A stretch of DNA of 27,174 nucleotides from positions 1-27,174 of the forward strand of contig NZ_CALDKF010000117.1 of assembly GCF_937898925.1 (NCBI RefSeq). The letters run 5' to 3'. This document shows positions 15,649-22,157 of this stretch, piece by piece. A model generated the notes under the pieces. The model saw nothing but the letters and a program-made list of their open reading frames with translations, ran no database searches and was not told the origin of the DNA. Every line of letters starts with the position of its first letter. Within the stretch, counting starts at the first letter, position 1. A program made the position numbers and the translations under genes. The stretch comes from an uncultured Methanobrevibacter sp. (GTDB lineage Archaea; Methanobacteriota; Methanobacteria; Methanobacteriales; Methanobacteriaceae).

Positions 15649-16425
15649 ATGACTGATATAAGACTTATTTCATGGAATGTAAATGGTATTAGAGCTATTC
15701 ATAAAAAAGGTTTCTTAGATTGGTTTAATGCGGAAAAGGCAGATATTGTATGCCTTCAGGAAACCAAGGCTCAAATAGACCAATTGCCTAAAAAATTAGT
15801 GAATATTCCTGATTATACAAGCTATTTCAATTCAGCAGAAAGGAAAGGATACAGTGGTGTAGCAACTTATACCGCTATTGAACCTAAAGAGGTTTATTCT
15901 GGAATGGGGATTGAAAAGTTTGATGTTGAAGGAAGACTTCAAAGATTGGATTTTGATGGGTTCACTCTTTTAAACATTTACTATCCTAATGGAGGAAATG
16001 GTGAGGAAAGATTGAGATATAAGCTTGATTTCTATGATGCGTTCCTCGATTATGCTAATGATTTAAGGGATAACGGTCATAATTTAGTGATTTGTGGTGA
16101 TTTAAACACTGCACATAAGGAAATAGATCTTGCAAGGCCTAAGGAAAATGAAAATACTTCTGGTTTCATGCCTATTGAAAGGGAATGGGTTACTAAGTTC
16201 TTGGACAATGGTTTTATTGATACATTTAGGATGTTGCATGAAGACGAAAGAGACAAATATACCTGGTGGAGTTATAGAACCCGTGCTAGAACAAGGAATG
16301 TGGGATGGCGTTTAGATTACTTCTTTGTAAATGAAGAGTTTAAAGACAATGTCAAGGCATCCTATATCAAATCTGACATTGAGGGTTCTGATCATTGTCC
16401 TATAGCTTTAGAAATAGAAATATAA
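15649..16425 (+). CDS. xthA: exodeoxyribonuclease III family AP endonuclease, Mth212-like
   Basis: This DNA repair enzyme cuts at abasic sites and has 3'-5' exonuclease activity. With the ATG at 15649 (AGTGA site 6 nt upstream) the protein has 258 residues; a GTG nine bases earlier overlaps the site and is not preferred. Catalytic residues are visible: N10, E38 (LQETK), Y111, D151 and N153 (GDLN), D223 and H249 (GSDHCPI). The protein is almost the same length as Mth212 of Methanothermobacter, a homologue reported to nick directly at uridine in DNA. Residues recalled as important for uridine choice, K125, N153, S171 and R209, have counterparts at K125, N153, S171 and R210 here. The stop codon is in a terminator hairpin. 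Confidence 0.93.
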   Translation: MTDIRLISWNVNGIRAIHKKGFLDWFNAEKADIVCLQETKAQIDQLPKKLVNIPDYTSYFNSAERKGYSGVATYTAIEPKEVYSGMGIEKFDVEGRLQRLDFDGFTLLNIYYPNGGNGEERLRYKLDFYDAFLDYANDLRDNGHNLVICGDLNTAHKEIDLARPKENENTSGFMPIEREWVTKFLDNGFIDTFRMLHEDERDKYTWWSYRTRARTRNVGWRLDYFFVNEEFKDNVKASYIKSDIEGSDHCPIALEIEI

Positions 16426-16437
16426 TTCTATTTTTTT
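16412..16437 (+). terminator. hairpin terminator with the xthA stop codon in its loop
   Basis: AAATAGAA (16412-16419) pairs with TTCTATTT (16426-16433) in a perfect 8-bp stem. The loop ATATAA ends with the TAA stop (16423-16425). A T7 run covers 16431-16437. Confidence 0.65.
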
Positions 16438-16448
16438 ATTATTTATTT

Positions 16449-16510
16449 ACTATTTTTATTTACTATTTTTATTTACTATTTTTATTTACTATTTTTATTT
16501 GCTATTTTTT
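16449..16510. repeat. 13-bp tandem repeat, five copies
   Basis: The unit ACTATTTTTATTT begins at 16449, 16462, 16475 and 16488, with a fifth copy at 16501 that starts with G instead of A. It lies between convergent xthA and the winged-helix gene and extends the T-rich termination zone. Confidence 0.85.
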
Positions 16511-16556
16511 TAATTTTTAATTATTTTTTAATTATTTTTTTTTAATTTAATGAATC

Positions 16557-16826
16557 TTAATTTTGTGATTTCATTAAATTTAAAATTTCTTTTCCATAGT
16601 CTGTTAATTCATATAATCTGCCCCTTTTGGTTTCGGGGTTTAATAGACGAACTAAATTCTTTTCTCGTAATTGGCTTAAGATACGACTTACGTTGTTACT
16701 ATGGATATTAGTCTTTTTGCTTATATCTGTAGGCTTTAAAGTTTCCCCATCTAATGCCTTGAATATTTTCTCTCGATTTTTGGATAACTTGATGAATTCT
16801 ATAATAATCTTTTCAGAGTCTTTCAT
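16557..16826 (-). CDS. small winged-helix transcriptional regulator
   Basis: The 89 residues form a single winged-helix DNA-binding domain. KPTDISKKTNIHSNNVSRILSQLREKNLV (about 31-60) is the helix-turn-helix, and RLLNPETKRGRLYELTDYGKEIL (about 60-82) the wing and last helix, as in MarR/ArsR-like archaeal regulators. There is no ligand-binding domain and no cysteine, so a metal or redox signal would need a partner. An AAGGG site precedes the ATG. Three 19-bp repeats lie 12-60 bp upstream, across its own promoter, and an 11-bp repeat array separates it from the divergent polB2 gene. Autoregulation, and perhaps control of polB2, is a reasonable inference. Its target is not otherwise identifiable. 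Confidence 0.82.
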   Translation of the reverse strand: MKDSEKIIIEFIKLSKNREKIFKALDGETLKPTDISKKTNIHSNNVSRILSQLREKNLVRLLNPETKRGRLYELTDYGKEILNLMKSQN

Positions 16827-16838
16827 AGCAATCCCTTC

Positions 16839-16885
16839 AACTGTTTTTATTATATTAAACTGTTTTTATTATATTGAACTTTATT
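16839..16885. repeat. 19-bp repeats over the promoter of the winged-helix gene
   Basis: AACTGTTTTTATTATATTA starts at 16839, a near-identical copy starts at 16858, and a shortened copy starts at 16877. On the minus strand each reads as AATATAATAAAAACAGTT, containing a TATA-like element, directly upstream of the regulator's ATG (16826). They are candidate operators or duplicated promoter elements. Confidence 0.7.
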
Positions 16886-16982
16886 ATATTTATTTTTTTG
16901 TTAAGAGTTCGATTTGGGTTTAATATATATTACTATTCTTAATATTAAGTTAGATATCAAATATTAAATGTTTAAGTTCATA

Positions 16983-17001
16983 ATATCTATTTGATAGATA
17001 T
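16983..17001. repeat. inverted repeat at the edge of the phased array
   Basis: ATATCTAT (16983-16990) and ATAGATAT (16994-17001) are perfect reverse complements around TTG. The right arm is the first unit of the 11-bp array, so the array begins with a palindromic site. Confidence 0.65.
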
Positions 17002-17070
17002 TTAATAGATATTTGATAGATATTAAATAGATATTAGATAGATATTAAATAGATATTAGATAGATAAGTC
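16994..17070. repeat. 11-bp helically phased tandem array, seven units
   Basis: ATAGATATT with a two-base variable end recurs at 16994, 17005, 17016, 17027, 17038, 17049 and 17060, an exact 11-bp period. The variable bases alternate between AA and AG or TG types, giving a 22-bp higher-order unit in the right half. The period is close to one DNA turn, so all units face one side of the helix. Confidence 0.85.
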
Positions 17071-17173
17071 TAAAAAATAATTTTCAAATTCAATCAAAGG
17101 CAATATTAAAAACATTTATTAAAAAGATAAAAAAGATATACTTGTATAGAATAATGATTTTTTAGGTGTAAAA

Positions 17174-17854
17174 ATGATTGAATCCCCTGAACAAATAGCT
17201 ATTGAAAATGAGATTAAGGTGCAAAAGGATAAGTTCCTATCTTATTTTAATGGCTCTTTACCTGATACAATGGAATTGGAATTTGAAGGATTCTATAGAA
17301 GAGGGTTCTTTGTAAGCAAAAAAAGATATGCTGTCATAGAAGATGGAAAGATCATTGCAAAAGGATTGGAACTGGTTAGAAGAGATTGGGCTCCAATTGC
17401 AAAGAAAACTCAGGAAGATATCTTAATGGCTATTTTGGAAGAGGGTAATGTTAAAAAGGCTGAAAAGATCATAAGTAAAGTCCTTAAGCAAATCAAATCT
17501 GGCAATTTGGACATGAAAGAACTGGTTATTCATACTCAAATCACAAAAAATCTTGATGATTACAAGCAGGTTGGACCTCATGTAATTGCAGCTCGAGAGA
17601 TAGAATCTCATGGAATCAAGGTTGGAAAAGGAACCATTGTTCAGTATATTATAGCTAAGGGAAAAGGTTCAATAAGCCAAAGGGCCGTTCCTTATGAGTA
17701 TAGTGAAGGAATAGAATATGATAAGGAATACTATATTGAAAATCAGTTAATTCCTGCTGTTTCAAGGATGATGGAACCTTTAGGTTATGATAAGGATAGA
17801 TTAAGGGAATTATCTTCCAATGAAAGGCAACAAAGTTTAGATGCTTTCTTCTAA
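17174..17854 (+). CDS. polB2: DNA polymerase B small C-terminal subunit (split PolB)
   Basis: This encodes the palm-end and thumb portion of family B DNA polymerase, which in Methanobacteriales is split from the large catalytic chain (PolB1, encoded elsewhere). The motif FFVSKKRYAVIEDGKIIAKGLELVRRDW (about 49-77) is the conserved KKxY region followed by the LExVRRDW block, and the rest matches the thumb up to about residue 210, with KGTIVQYIIAKG and YYIENQLIPAVSRM. The length of 226 residues fits known PolB2 proteins of about 223. The last eight residues, QQSLDAFF, are a canonical PIP-box (Q219, L222, F225, F226) for docking to PCNA. The protein alone cannot polymerise DNA because exonuclease and catalytic aspartate motifs are absent. 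The start has an AGGTG site. Confidence 0.93.
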   Translation: MIESPEQIAIENEIKVQKDKFLSYFNGSLPDTMELEFEGFYRRGFFVSKKRYAVIEDGKIIAKGLELVRRDWAPIAKKTQEDILMAILEEGNVKKAEKIISKVLKQIKSGNLDMKELVIHTQITKNLDDYKQVGPHVIAAREIESHGIKVGKGTIVQYIIAKGKGSISQRAVPYEYSEGIEYDKEYYIENQLIPAVSRMMEPLGYDKDRLRELSSNERQQSLDAFF

Positions 17855-17913
17855 TTCTCTATTGATTTGAATTTGGAAATATTGGGATAAATGAATAAAT
17901 TTCTTTAGGAATT

Positions 17914-17922
17914 TTTATATAA
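17914..17922 (+). promoter_or_regulatory. TATA box of the HAD phosphatase gene
   Basis: TTTATATAA lies about 115 bp before the start codon at 18036, in the spacer after polB2. This suggests the HAD gene is transcribed separately from polB2. Confidence 0.4.
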
Positions 17923-18035
17923 TAATAAAATAAATATATTATTAGATTATTGAATGAAATAATTATTAATTGAAATATATTATTGAAATGAAATTTAATG
18001 CTTAATTGCTTAAATATTTAATATTTGGTGTAATA

Positions 18036-18716
18036 ATGACAAAAGCAGTATTTTTTGATATTGATGATACCCTTGTAGACACTTCAAGCTTTGCTGATTT
18101 AGCAAGACATGCAGCTATTGAAAGTATGTGCAACAATGGCTTGCCTTTAGAGCAAGATGAAGCATATGACTTATTAAAGGATATTATTAAAGAGAAAGGT
18201 TCAAACTATTCCAAACACTTCAATATCTTAACAGAAGAAGTTTTAGGAAAGGAAGACCCTCTTTTGGTAGCTATTGGAATGACAACATATCACAATGTCA
18301 AATTTGCTCTTTTGAGACCATTCCCAAGAACAAGTGCAATATTGATTTATCTTAAAAGTAAAGGATATAAATTAGGTGCAATCACTAACGGAATCACCAT
18401 TAAGCAATGGGAAAAATTAGTCAGATTGAATTTGTACCACTTCTTTGACATTGTAATCACTTCAGAGGAAGTGGGAGTTGAAAAGCCAGATCCTGAAATA
18501 TATATTGAAGCATGCAGAAGAATGGCATGTGACGTTAAGAAAAGCGTTATGATTGGAAACAAGTTGGATGTTGACTGTATGGGAGCAGTTAATGCAGGAA
18601 TGAGCGCTATTCTTGTCAATTCCACTTTAGATGAAGAAGAAAAAGAAAGAGTGAATGAAGAAGACATTGACATCATTGTTTTAGACAGTATTTCTGATGT
18701 GGATACTGTTTTATAA
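18036..18716 (+). CDS. HAD superfamily hydrolase, subfamily IA
   Basis: This is a predicted phosphatase. Motif I is FFDIDDTLVDTS near the N-terminus (nucleophile D8, general acid D10), motif II is AITNG, motif III includes the lysine in EVGVEKPDPEIY, and motif IV is MIGNKLDVDCMGA. The alpha-helical cap lies between motifs I and II (about 20-90), as in subfamily IA enzymes such as phosphoglycolate phosphatase. I place the start at the ATG at 18036 (226 residues), behind a GGTG site; an in-frame TTG 30 bases upstream adds a non-conserved leader and is rejected. The substrate cannot be read from sequence. It resembles the TIGR02253-type archaeal group. Confidence 0.88.
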   Translation: MTKAVFFDIDDTLVDTSSFADLARHAAIESMCNNGLPLEQDEAYDLLKDIIKEKGSNYSKHFNILTEEVLGKEDPLLVAIGMTTYHNVKFALLRPFPRTSAILIYLKSKGYKLGAITNGITIKQWEKLVRLNLYHFFDIVITSEEVGVEKPDPEIYIEACRRMACDVKKSVMIGNKLDVDCMGAVNAGMSAILVNSTLDEEEKERVNEEDIDIIVLDSISDVDTVL

Positions 18717-18825
18717 ATTTTTTATTTTTAAATTTTCCCTTTATTTTTTTAATTTTTTAATTTATTCTATTTTTTTAATATTTATTTTCTAATTTCAATT
18801 TTTTGAAGTTCTAAAAATAGTTACC

Positions 18826-18833
18826 TTTATATA
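18826..18833 (+). promoter_or_regulatory. TATA box upstream of rps8e
   Basis: TTTATATA in CCTTTATATATAG is the best promoter in this spacer. The expected start site is near 18855, right before the first leader hairpin. Nothing as good is seen closer to the rps8e ATG. Confidence 0.55.
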
Positions 18834-18854
18834 TAGTTTTGAATATAAATATAT

Positions 18855-19021
18855 ACATTCTTATTTTATCTTGCAGTAAGAATCATTAATTAACTTGCTT
18901 ATTTATGAGAATTTCATTCTCAATATTTAAAAAAATAAATCAAAAATAAATTTAATAATTATTTGAAAATAAATTTTTATTGAATTTATCTCTTATCAAG
19001 CAAAGCGGAAGCTTGTTTTTT
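18855..19021 (+). ncRNA. structured leader or small RNA candidate upstream of rps8e
   Basis: Three perfect stems follow the promoter. Hairpin 1 has ATTCTTA (18857-18863) and TAAGAAT (18877-18883). Hairpin 2 has TGAGAAT (18906-18912) and ATTCTCA (18916-18922) with a TTC loop. Hairpin 3 has CAAGC (18997-19001) and GCTTG (19011-19015) with the purine-rich loop AAAGCGGAA, followed by T6 at 19016-19021. The last unit looks like a terminator or attenuator. The element is either a short RNA of about 165 nt or the regulatory leader of the ribosomal protein gene. I do not recognise an RNA family. Confidence 0.4.
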
Positions 19022-19147
19022 GAGTTTCATATTTTAGAAAATTAATTCCATAAGATTACTTTATGTAAAATTAACTTGAAATCTTTTGGAAATGAAAAAT
19101 TAATAATTACATAGATTACGGAAAAAATAATATAAGGAGATATTGTT

Positions 19148-19525
19148 ATGGCTATTTGTCAAGGAAAATCAACCAGATCTCCATCTGGTGCTAGAAGAGT
19201 TGCAAACCGTGGTAAAAGGAAATCTGAATTAGGTAGAGAATCTGCAGAAACCAGATTAGGTGAGAAAAAATTAAGAAAAATCAGAACCCGTGGTGGAAAC
19301 GAAAAACACAGATTAGCATTTGGAAACCAAATCAACGTTATCGATGCTGATGGTAAAGCTCACACTGTAGAGATCTTAAACGTAATTGAAAACAGTGCTA
19401 ACCCTAACTACGTAAGAAGGAACATCATCACCAAAGGTGCTATTGTAGAAACCGAATTAGGTCACGCAAAAGTTACCTCCAGACCTGGTCAAGATGGTGT
19501 TGTTAACGGAGTTATTGTAGAATAA
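19148..19525 (+). CDS. rps8e: 30S ribosomal protein S8e
   Basis: This is a small-subunit ribosomal protein found in archaea and eukaryotes but not bacteria. The N-terminus MAICQGKSTRSPSGARRVANRGKRKSELGRESAETRLG is the characteristic basic extension, and RTRGGNEKHRLAFG is a conserved family block. The length of 125 residues is the usual archaeal size. An AAGGAGA site precedes the ATG. The gene stands alone with a long leader containing three hairpins, and its stop codon lies in a hairpin terminator. Codon choice is more biased than in neighbours, with frequent AAC and ACC codons, as expected for a highly expressed gene. Confidence 0.97.
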   Translation: MAICQGKSTRSPSGARRVANRGKRKSELGRESAETRLGEKKLRKIRTRGGNEKHRLAFGNQINVIDADGKAHTVEILNVIENSANPNYVRRNIITKGAIVETELGHAKVTSRPGQDGVVNGVIVE

Positions 19526-19547
19526 TTCTGTTATTCTATCTTTTTTT
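19518..19547 (+). terminator. hairpin terminator overlapping the rps8e stop codon
   Basis: TAGAATAA (19518-19525) pairs perfectly with TTATTCTA (19531-19538) around a 5-nt loop. The left arm ends with the TAA stop itself (19523-19525). A T7 run follows at 19541-19547. Confidence 0.7.
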
Positions 19548-19682
19548 ATTTATTTTACTTTATTACACTTTTTACTACTTTTAATTATTTTATTCTTTTT
19601 AATTTTTTTAATCATTCTATTTTTTTAATCAGTTTTATTTTCAATTTCTTTATAAAATTGCAAATACTTATTTAATATTAAT

Positions 19683-19699
19683 TAGATATATTATAATGT
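19683..19699 (+). promoter_or_regulatory. probable hypE promoter
   Basis: AGATATATTATAATGTT closely matches the pheS upstream element. It is followed by a weak AAGCAA/TTGCTT hairpin (19739-19744 and 19755-19760) before the AAGGAGA ribosome-binding site of hypE. Confidence 0.35.
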
Positions 19700-19796
19700 T
19701 ATAAACTATTGAAGATATTACGAATCTTTTATAAGTTTAAGCAAGATGTTAATTTTGCTTGTTATTTATTTTAATTATTAATTTTAAGGAGATAAA

Positions 19797-20807
19797 ATGA
19801 AGATAGGAATGTCACATGGTGCTGGTGGAGAAGTTATGGGAAATTTAATCTCACAGACCATTTTAAATAATTTATCAAAAAAATCAGTTGAAGGAGGATA
19901 CGGATTAGACGCATTGGATGATGGTGCAACAATACCTCTTGGAGATTATGAGATTGTTGTTACAACTGATGGTCATACCGTAAACCCATTGTTCTTCCCT
20001 GGTGGAGACATTGGAAGAATTTCCGCAGCAGGAACTATAAATGATGTTTCTGTAATGGGTGCAAAGCCTTTAGCTATTTCAAATGCAATGATTTTACAGG
20101 AAGGTTTTCCAATTGAAGACTTGGATAAAATCATCAAATCCTTAAGCGATACCTGTGAAGAGGCTGATGTAGCAGTCATCACTGGAGACACTAAGGTAAT
20201 GGAACAGGATAAGCTTGATGGTATTGTAATTGTAACTACTGGTATTGGAATAGCTAAAAAAGGAGAAGTCATTAAGGATTCCACTTTAAATGTGGGAGAT
20301 AAGATCATAATCACTGGTAGTGTTGGAGACCACGGAATGAGCTTAATGTCCTTTAGGGAAGGTTTCGGGTTTGAAACCGAATTGAAATCCGATGTAGCTC
20401 CAATGTGGGGAATCATTTCCAAAGCTCTTGAAGTAGGTGGAGTAACTGCTATGAAAGACCCTACTCGTGGAGGGCTTGCAAACTGCATAAATGAAATGGC
20501 TCGTAAATCTGGAGTTGGAGTCATGCTTAAGGATGAAGCTATTCCAGTTAAGGAAGCAGTTAGAGCAGCATCTGATATGTTGGGTATTGATCCATATGAA
20601 GTTGCTAATGAAGGAAAAGTCTTGATGGGTGTAAAAGCTGAAAAGGCAGAAGAAGTTTTAGCAGCTATTAAAACAGACAAATACGGTAAGGATGCAGCTA
20701 TTATCGGTGAAGTTATTGATGATGATAAAGTATTGATTGAAACAGGCATTGGAGGAGTCAGAATCCTGGAAACTCCTATAGCAGACCCTGTTCCAAGAGT
20801 ATGTTAA
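19797..20807 (+). CDS. hypE: hydrogenase maturation protein HypE
   Basis: HypE dehydrates a carbamoyl group on its own C-terminal cysteine to a thiocyanate, the source of the cyanide ligands of [NiFe] hydrogenase. The protein is 336 residues, of the PurM/ThiL-like ATP-binding family. The N-terminus reads MSHGAGGEVMGNLI, the motif LDDGATIPLG follows, TTDGHTVNPLFFPGGDIGR and GTINDVSVMGAKP mark the ATP-binding part, and DPTRGGLANCINEMA is conserved in the second half. The C-terminus PVPRVC ends in the essential cysteine, C336. The start has an AAGGAGA site. Its substrates would be the Frh, Mvh or Ech-type hydrogenases of the methanogen. An RDD protein follows after about 40 bp. Confidence 0.96.
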   Translation: MKIGMSHGAGGEVMGNLISQTILNNLSKKSVEGGYGLDALDDGATIPLGDYEIVVTTDGHTVNPLFFPGGDIGRISAAGTINDVSVMGAKPLAISNAMILQEGFPIEDLDKIIKSLSDTCEEADVAVITGDTKVMEQDKLDGIVIVTTGIGIAKKGEVIKDSTLNVGDKIIITGSVGDHGMSLMSFREGFGFETELKSDVAPMWGIISKALEVGGVTAMKDPTRGGLANCINEMARKSGVGVMLKDEAIPVKEAVRAASDMLGIDPYEVANEGKVLMGVKAEKAEEVLAAIKTDKYGKDAAIIGEVIDDDKVLIETGIGGVRILETPIADPVPRVC

Positions 20808-20847
20808 ATTAAATCTTATTAATTAAAATGAATCAGATGGTGATTTG

Positions 20848-21291
20848 ATGGACTTATTCGGTAAAAGAGTTGTAGCATATATTCTTGATTTCTTTGTAGT
20901 TTCTGCATTTATGTGGATTGTATCTTATTTCGCATATTTCTTTATAAACTACTTCAATATGTTCCAGATTTACCATTATTTTGTATTTGTTCTTCCAATT
21001 TTGATTTTATTGTATTTCACAATTTTAGAGAAGAGTATAGGTGCAACTATTGGTAAAAGGTTGATGTTTATAGAAGTTAAATCAGCAGTGCCAAGAAGAG
21101 GAAGACTTGGAAGAGATTATTCCCTTACTTTTTCTCAAGCATTGATCAGATCCCTTTCTAAAATTTACTGGTTCCCAATAATCATTGATGTAATTCTCGG
21201 AAGAATTACAGGTAAAGCCAGACTTTTAGACGGTATTACAAGAACCACTGTTGTTGAAGAGGATACAGATTTATTTTTTGCTAGAAGATAA
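20848..21291 (+). CDS. RDD family membrane protein
   Basis: This small integral membrane protein has 147 residues. FGKRVVAYILDFFVV near the N-terminus is the RDD signature (conserved R7 and D14), at the head of the first membrane segment (about 10-33). A second segment covers about 41-64, and ATIGKRLMFIEV is the other family motif. A third weak hydrophobic stretch is around residues 108-120. The start is the ATG at 20848 with a GGTGA site; an in-frame TTG one codon earlier is not needed. The gene is tightly downstream of hypE and probably co-transcribed, although no link to hydrogenase maturation is known to me. The function is unknown; some RDD proteins have been tied to ion or small-molecule transport. 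Confidence 0.85.
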   Translation: MDLFGKRVVAYILDFFVVSAFMWIVSYFAYFFINYFNMFQIYHYFVFVLPILILLYFTILEKSIGATIGKRLMFIEVKSAVPRRGRLGRDYSLTFSQALIRSLSKIYWFPIIIDVILGRITGKARLLDGITRTTVVEEDTDLFFARR

Positions 21292-21307
21292 TCTTTAATT
21301 ATCTTTT
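21283..21307 (+). terminator. hairpin overlapping the RDD gene stop codon
   Basis: AAGATAAT (21285-21292) pairs with ATTATCTT (21298-21305), extendable by a G-U and an A-U pair. The TAA stop (21289-21291) lies in the left arm. The right arm ends in TTTT, with more T-rich sequence after it. Confidence 0.55.
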
Positions 21308-21340
21308 ATCATTTATTTTTTATTTGTACTCTTGTTTCTT

Positions 21341-21420
21341 TTTTAAGATATTTTAGATTATTTTAGATATTTTTAGGTTATTTTAGATTATTTTAGATAT
21401 TTTTAGGTTATTTTAGATTA
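21341..21420. repeat. 30-bp tandem repeat, about 2.6 copies
   Basis: Two identical 30-bp units occupy 21361-21390 and 21391-21420, preceded by a partial unit from 21341. Inside each, TTTTAGATTA-like 10-mers repeat, so the array is nested. It lies just upstream of the Cas4-like gene and may overlap its promoter. Confidence 0.85.
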
Positions 21421-21456
21421 TTTTTATAAAATTTTTTTATATTAAAGGGGGATTCT

Positions 21457-22149
21457 ATGGAAAATAAACTTATTGTAGACGAATTTAATATTTTAGATTT
21501 TGAACTTCATGAAAATTATAAGAGTGTTCGGATCATTGATGAAAAGGCTAATTTTCCAATAAGCTGGCTAAATACACAAGGATATTGTGAATACAGTTTG
21601 TACCTTGAATACTGTCAAGGAGTCAGCACTGCACCTACTCGGGAAATGCTTGAAGGGACTGAAGGGCATTCCAGGTTAGAGGAAAAATTTAAGGAAACAG
21701 CTCAGCCATCAACTTTTGAGGATGCTTTTGAATTGTCTAAGGAAGAAGAAATATTATCCCGTGAAATGTTTGTAATTGATACTGAAAATGGAATTCGTGG
21801 TTTTATTGATGAAGTTAGAATGACTCCTGATAAGATAATAATCATTGACGATAAACCAGGAAATAGGGCTTATCCATCAACAATCAATCAAGTTCGCGCT
21901 TATTGCTTGGCATTTAAGAATATGGTGGGAAATGATAAACGTACAATAATCGCTGCATTAAGGCAAAGGGGAACAGATAACATATTCTGGAGCGAAGAAT
22001 TCAATGAAAGCAATGAACAGAATATTAGATATACAATCAATTTTTTACATAGATTAATCGATGATAAAAGAGATCCTATACCTACTAAAAACCCTAATAA
22101 ATGTAGAAAATGCAGATTCCAGAGCTATTGTGAAGAAAAAGCAATTTAA
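21457..22149 (+). CDS. Cas4/RecB-type PD-(D/E)XK nuclease with Fe-S cysteines, no CRISPR nearby
   Basis: This is a predicted Fe-S exonuclease of the Cas4 family. C44 (in QGYCEY) and the C-terminal C216, C219 and C225 (in KCRKCRFQSYC) are the expected [4Fe-4S] ligands. The nuclease core shows GH at 70-71, D118 (in GFIDEV), D132 and K133 (in IIIDDKPG) and the QxxxY motif Q145/Y149. The length of 230 residues is normal for Cas4. No cas1, cas2, effector gene or repeat array is in the window, so this is a solo Cas4, a class known in archaea and probably used in DNA repair or recombination. The start has an AAAGGGGG site. The flanking DNA on both sides carries tandem duplications. Confidence 0.85.
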   Translation: MENKLIVDEFNILDFELHENYKSVRIIDEKANFPISWLNTQGYCEYSLYLEYCQGVSTAPTREMLEGTEGHSRLEEKFKETAQPSTFEDAFELSKEEEILSREMFVIDTENGIRGFIDEVRMTPDKIIIIDDKPGNRAYPSTINQVRAYCLAFKNMVGNDKRTIIAALRQRGTDNIFWSEEFNESNEQNIRYTINFLHRLIDDKRDPIPTKNPNKCRKCRFQSYCEEKAI

Positions 22150-22157
22150 TTACTAAA

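Larger units (their letters stand above)
16827..17173. other. repeat-rich divergent region between the winged-helix gene and polB2
   Basis: This 347-bp spacer has no gene. It contains a 19-bp repeat cluster near the regulator's start, an ATATCTAT/ATAGATAT inverted repeat and the 11-bp phased array. Beyond these, possible polB2 promoter elements lie near 17105-17150, none of them a clean TATA match. The polB2 ribosome-binding site AGGTG is at 17164-17168. Confidence 0.6.
18717..19147. other. 431-bp region with promoter and structured leader of rps8e
   Basis: AT-rich DNA after the HAD gene gives way to a strong TATA box (18826-18833) and then a leader of about 290 nt before rps8e. The leader has three hairpins, the third followed by T6, listed separately. 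No coding frame is supported. Confidence 0.65.

Noticed and set aside
16441..17070. Repeat clusters as a CRISPR array
   Set aside because: Units are 11-19 bp, directly abutting and without unique spacers, so they are tandem repeats and not CRISPR.
19973..20749. 258-residue open frame on the minus strand
   Set aside because: It lies entirely within hypE, whose motifs and ribosome-binding site are clear. The antisense protein is Ser/Pro/Ile-rich with no domain, typical of a shadow frame.
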